6,560 bases of DNA from Bacteroidales bacterium (lineage in GTDB: Bacteria > Bacteroidota > Bacteroidia > Bacteroidales > GCA-2748055): the NCBI GenBank assembly GCA_029934875.1, contig JAOZLK010000262.1, forward strand, positions 1 through 6,560, given 5' to 3'. Positions within the stretch are counted from its first letter, which is position 1. Every line of letters begins with the position of its first letter. Positions 5,484-6,560 of the stretch are shown here, piece after piece. Below the pieces are notes generated by a model, which worked only from the letters and a program-made list of their open reading frames with translations, searched no databases and was not told where the DNA came from. The translations under genes were made by a program, and so were the position numbers.

Positions 5484-5487
5484 TTTA
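5457..5487 (+). promoter_or_regulatory. Bacteroidota-type promoter of the toxin-antitoxin operon
   Basis: TTG (5457-5459) is followed after 20 nt by TACTTTTA (5480-5487), one mismatch from TAnnTTTG. Transcription would start near 5493, about 10 nt before the antitoxin ATG. The leader is therefore very short, and the operator covers the core promoter. Confidence 0.5.
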
Positions 5488-5503
5488 TAAAAATATATGG
5501 ATT

Positions 5504-5794
5504 ATGACAACTAGAAAATCACACCTGGAAAAAGCGAGATTTGATACGCGCCTTTCAAAGGAACAAAAAGCTTTTTTTGAGAGAGCTGCTCGTCTGGGTG
5601 GTTTCAGAAGCCTTACAGATTTTGTTGTATTAACAGTACAAAAAAGAGCTAAAGAAATAATTCTCGAAAGAGAACAGATTCTTGCGTCCAAAAAAGATAG
5701 TGAAATATTCTTCGACGCAATTACAAATTCCGGTAAACCAAATCAAAAACTTTCTGAAGCGGCTAATGAATATAAGGCTCTGTTTTCTAAATGA
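5504..5794 (+). CDS. tacA: DUF1778 (TacA-like) ribbon-helix-helix antitoxin
   Basis: This 96-residue protein has the DUF1778 layout. The N-terminal ribbon-helix-helix DNA-binding domain (about 8-55) has the strand ARFDTRLSKEQ and then helices around KAFFERAARLGGFRSLTDFV. The charged C-terminal tail (about 56-96) wraps and inhibits the acetyltransferase toxin in this family. The ATG of the toxin overlaps its stop (ATGA, 5791-5794), so the two are translationally coupled, antitoxin first. It lacks a Shine-Dalgarno and probably has a roughly 10-nt leader. The inverted repeat at 5463-5483 is its likely binding site for autorepression. It appears intact. The symbol reflects family similarity to Salmonella TacA, not proven orthology. 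Confidence 0.93.
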   Translation: MTTRKSHLEKARFDTRLSKEQKAFFERAARLGGFRSLTDFVVLTVQKRAKEIILEREQILASKKDSEIFFDAITNSGKPNQKLSEAANEYKALFSK

Positions 5795-6294
5795 ATCAAT
5801 TAACAGAAAACCTAAACCCGGGACACAGAAAAAATGAATTTTCTTGTGGAAAAGAAATGCTTGATAATTACTTGCGCAGGCAGGCAAATCAAGATATTAA
5901 GAGAAAACTGTCGGCTTGCTTTGTAATAAATGACGAGGAATCTAATTTAATAAAGGGATACTATACATTAGCAAATAATAGTATTCCTCGAGAAATCATT
6001 CCAAAACTGTATCAAGAAAAACTGCCAAAATCATATTCATCCATTCCAACTACCCTTCTCGGAAGGCTTGCGATAGACAAGCGTTTTCAAGGCAATGGAA
6101 TTGGTAAATTATTATTAATTGATGCCTTAAAAAGGAGTTATGAAATATCAAAAGACATAGGGTCTTTTGCGGTGGTAGTTGACCCTTTAGATAAGGATGC
6201 TGTATTTTTTTATGCCAAATATGGATTTATTATGCTTCCAGATAGCAGAAAAATGTTTTTGCCAATGAAAACGGTCAGAAATTTATTTGTATGA
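5791..6294 (+). CDS. tacT: GNAT (TacT-like) acetyltransferase toxin
   Basis: This 167-residue protein is a full-length GNAT toxin. It has the family opening FSCGKEMLDNYL (residues 17-28). The acetyl-CoA-binding motif A is RLAIDKRFQGNGIGKLLL (92-109), with Q-x2-G-x-G at 100-105. FYAKYGF (140-146) places Tyr141 at the position of the catalytic Tyr of Salmonella TacT (Tyr140). Characterised relatives acetylate the amino group of aminoacyl-tRNA and stop translation. Which tRNA this one uses cannot be read from the sequence. All key residues are present, so it should be active. It is coupled to the antitoxin by a 4-nt overlap. No clear terminator follows, and the convergent ATPase gene ends 33 bp downstream. 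Confidence 0.94.
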   Translation: MNQLTENLNPGHRKNEFSCGKEMLDNYLRRQANQDIKRKLSACFVINDEESNLIKGYYTLANNSIPREIIPKLYQEKLPKSYSSIPTTLLGRLAIDKRFQGNGIGKLLLIDALKRSYEISKDIGSFAVVVDPLDKDAVFFYAKYGFIMLPDSRKMFLPMKTVRNLFV

Positions 6295-6327
6295 AAACCT
6301 GCAACGAGCTCAGAAAAATTAGTCCCA

Positions 6328-6558
6328 TTAGCTTGTGTCTATCTTGTGTCTATCTGTCAATTGCGGCAAATAGTGGGAAATAAACCTTTCAAGACTGCAA
6401 ACTCTGACCGAGTCTCTGATTGGGTAGTCATCGGAAGAAGGAGTAATAATAAAGTTCTTTTCGCTTTGAAGTGTCTCGATGGCAAGGGTATTCCCTTTTG
6501 TTAATTTGGGTGCGTTTGTATGTTTTATCTCGATTCCTGCGACTACTCGTTTTCCTTT
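6328..6558 (-). CDS. C-terminal part of a DUF4143-type AAA+ ATPase (5' end outside window)
   Basis: A minus-strand frame enters at the right edge and ends in TAA at 6330-6328, giving 76 residues. It reads VVAGIEIKHTNAPKLTKGN, LAIETLQSEKNFIITP and SVRVCSLERFI. This matches the C-terminal PD-(D/E)XK-like part of ATPases annotated AAA_14/DUF4143, which typically read (V/I)E-I-K-(Y/H)...AP-K-L-(S/T)-K-G...I..L...K.F.I.P...YP. The EIK pair of the nuclease-like motif is intact here. The ATPase core is outside the window. The last residues lie in an 11-bp tandem duplication that shifts the frame. The role of the family is not firmly known; it is frequent in accessory DNA. It converges with the toxin gene and is the presumed parent of the relic at 4970-5140. 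Confidence 0.78.
   Translation of the reverse strand, partial: KGKRVVAGIEIKHTNAPKLTKGNTLAIETLQSEKNFIITPSSDDYPIRDSVRVCSLERFISHYLPQLTDRHKIDTS
6332..6353. repeat. Two perfect tandem 11-bp units
   Basis: CTTGTGTCTAT occurs twice in a row (6332-6342 and 6343-6353), inside the last codons of the ATPase gene at the right edge. Because 11 is not a multiple of three, gain or loss of a unit changes the C-terminal residues and the stop codon. Confidence 0.85.
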
Positions 6559-6560
6559 GG

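Overview
The window looks like an accessory (defence and mobile-element) region of a Bacteroidota chromosome. Three things point that way. First, three genes have promoters of the Bacteroidota type, a -33 TTTG or TTG followed 19-21 nt later by a -7 TAnnTTTG-like box, with no clear Shine-Dalgarno sequence. Second, the longest gene (3337-4977) resembles the Bacteroidota family DUF3843. Third, the base composition is moderately AT-rich. No rRNA, tRNA or CRISPR array is visible.

Region 1 (1-359): the last 23 codons of an unidentified gene, then a short gene whose frame is broken at a run of six T.

Region 2 (356-3290): a minus-strand defence-like block. It holds an AbiD/AbiF (Abi_2) HEPN-type abortive-infection protein with a compact leader (promoter, 11-bp hairpin, eight-U tract) that looks like a small structured RNA or attenuator. 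Next come two degraded gene pieces: an unrecognised plus-strand relic and a probable nucleotidyltransferase (MNT) tail. Last is a complete ATPase_2/DUF234-type AAA+ ATPase with a PD-(D/E)XK-like C-terminus. The block between 84 and 3242 is bracketed by a 48-bp direct repeat (46/48 identical) that covers the end of the gene at the left edge. This is the layout expected of an integrated element or segmental duplication at a gene 3' end, but no recombinase is present.

Region 3 (3337-4977): one intact plus-strand gene of unknown function, DUF3843-like.

Region 4 (4970-6560): a second mobile patch. An intact DUF1778-GNAT (TacA/TacT-like) toxin-antitoxin operon has an inverted-repeat operator inside its promoter. 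On its left are an N-terminally truncated IS200/IS605 TnpA relic and a decayed copy of the 3' end of a DUF4143-type ATPase gene. The presumed parent of that copy enters the window from the right edge on the minus strand. The copy carries an exact 97-bp internal deletion and lies in the same orientation, so the toxin-antitoxin/IS200 segment is bracketed by direct repeats of ATPase sequence.

The strongest lead is the abiF leader RNA. The two repeat-bracketed cassettes come next.
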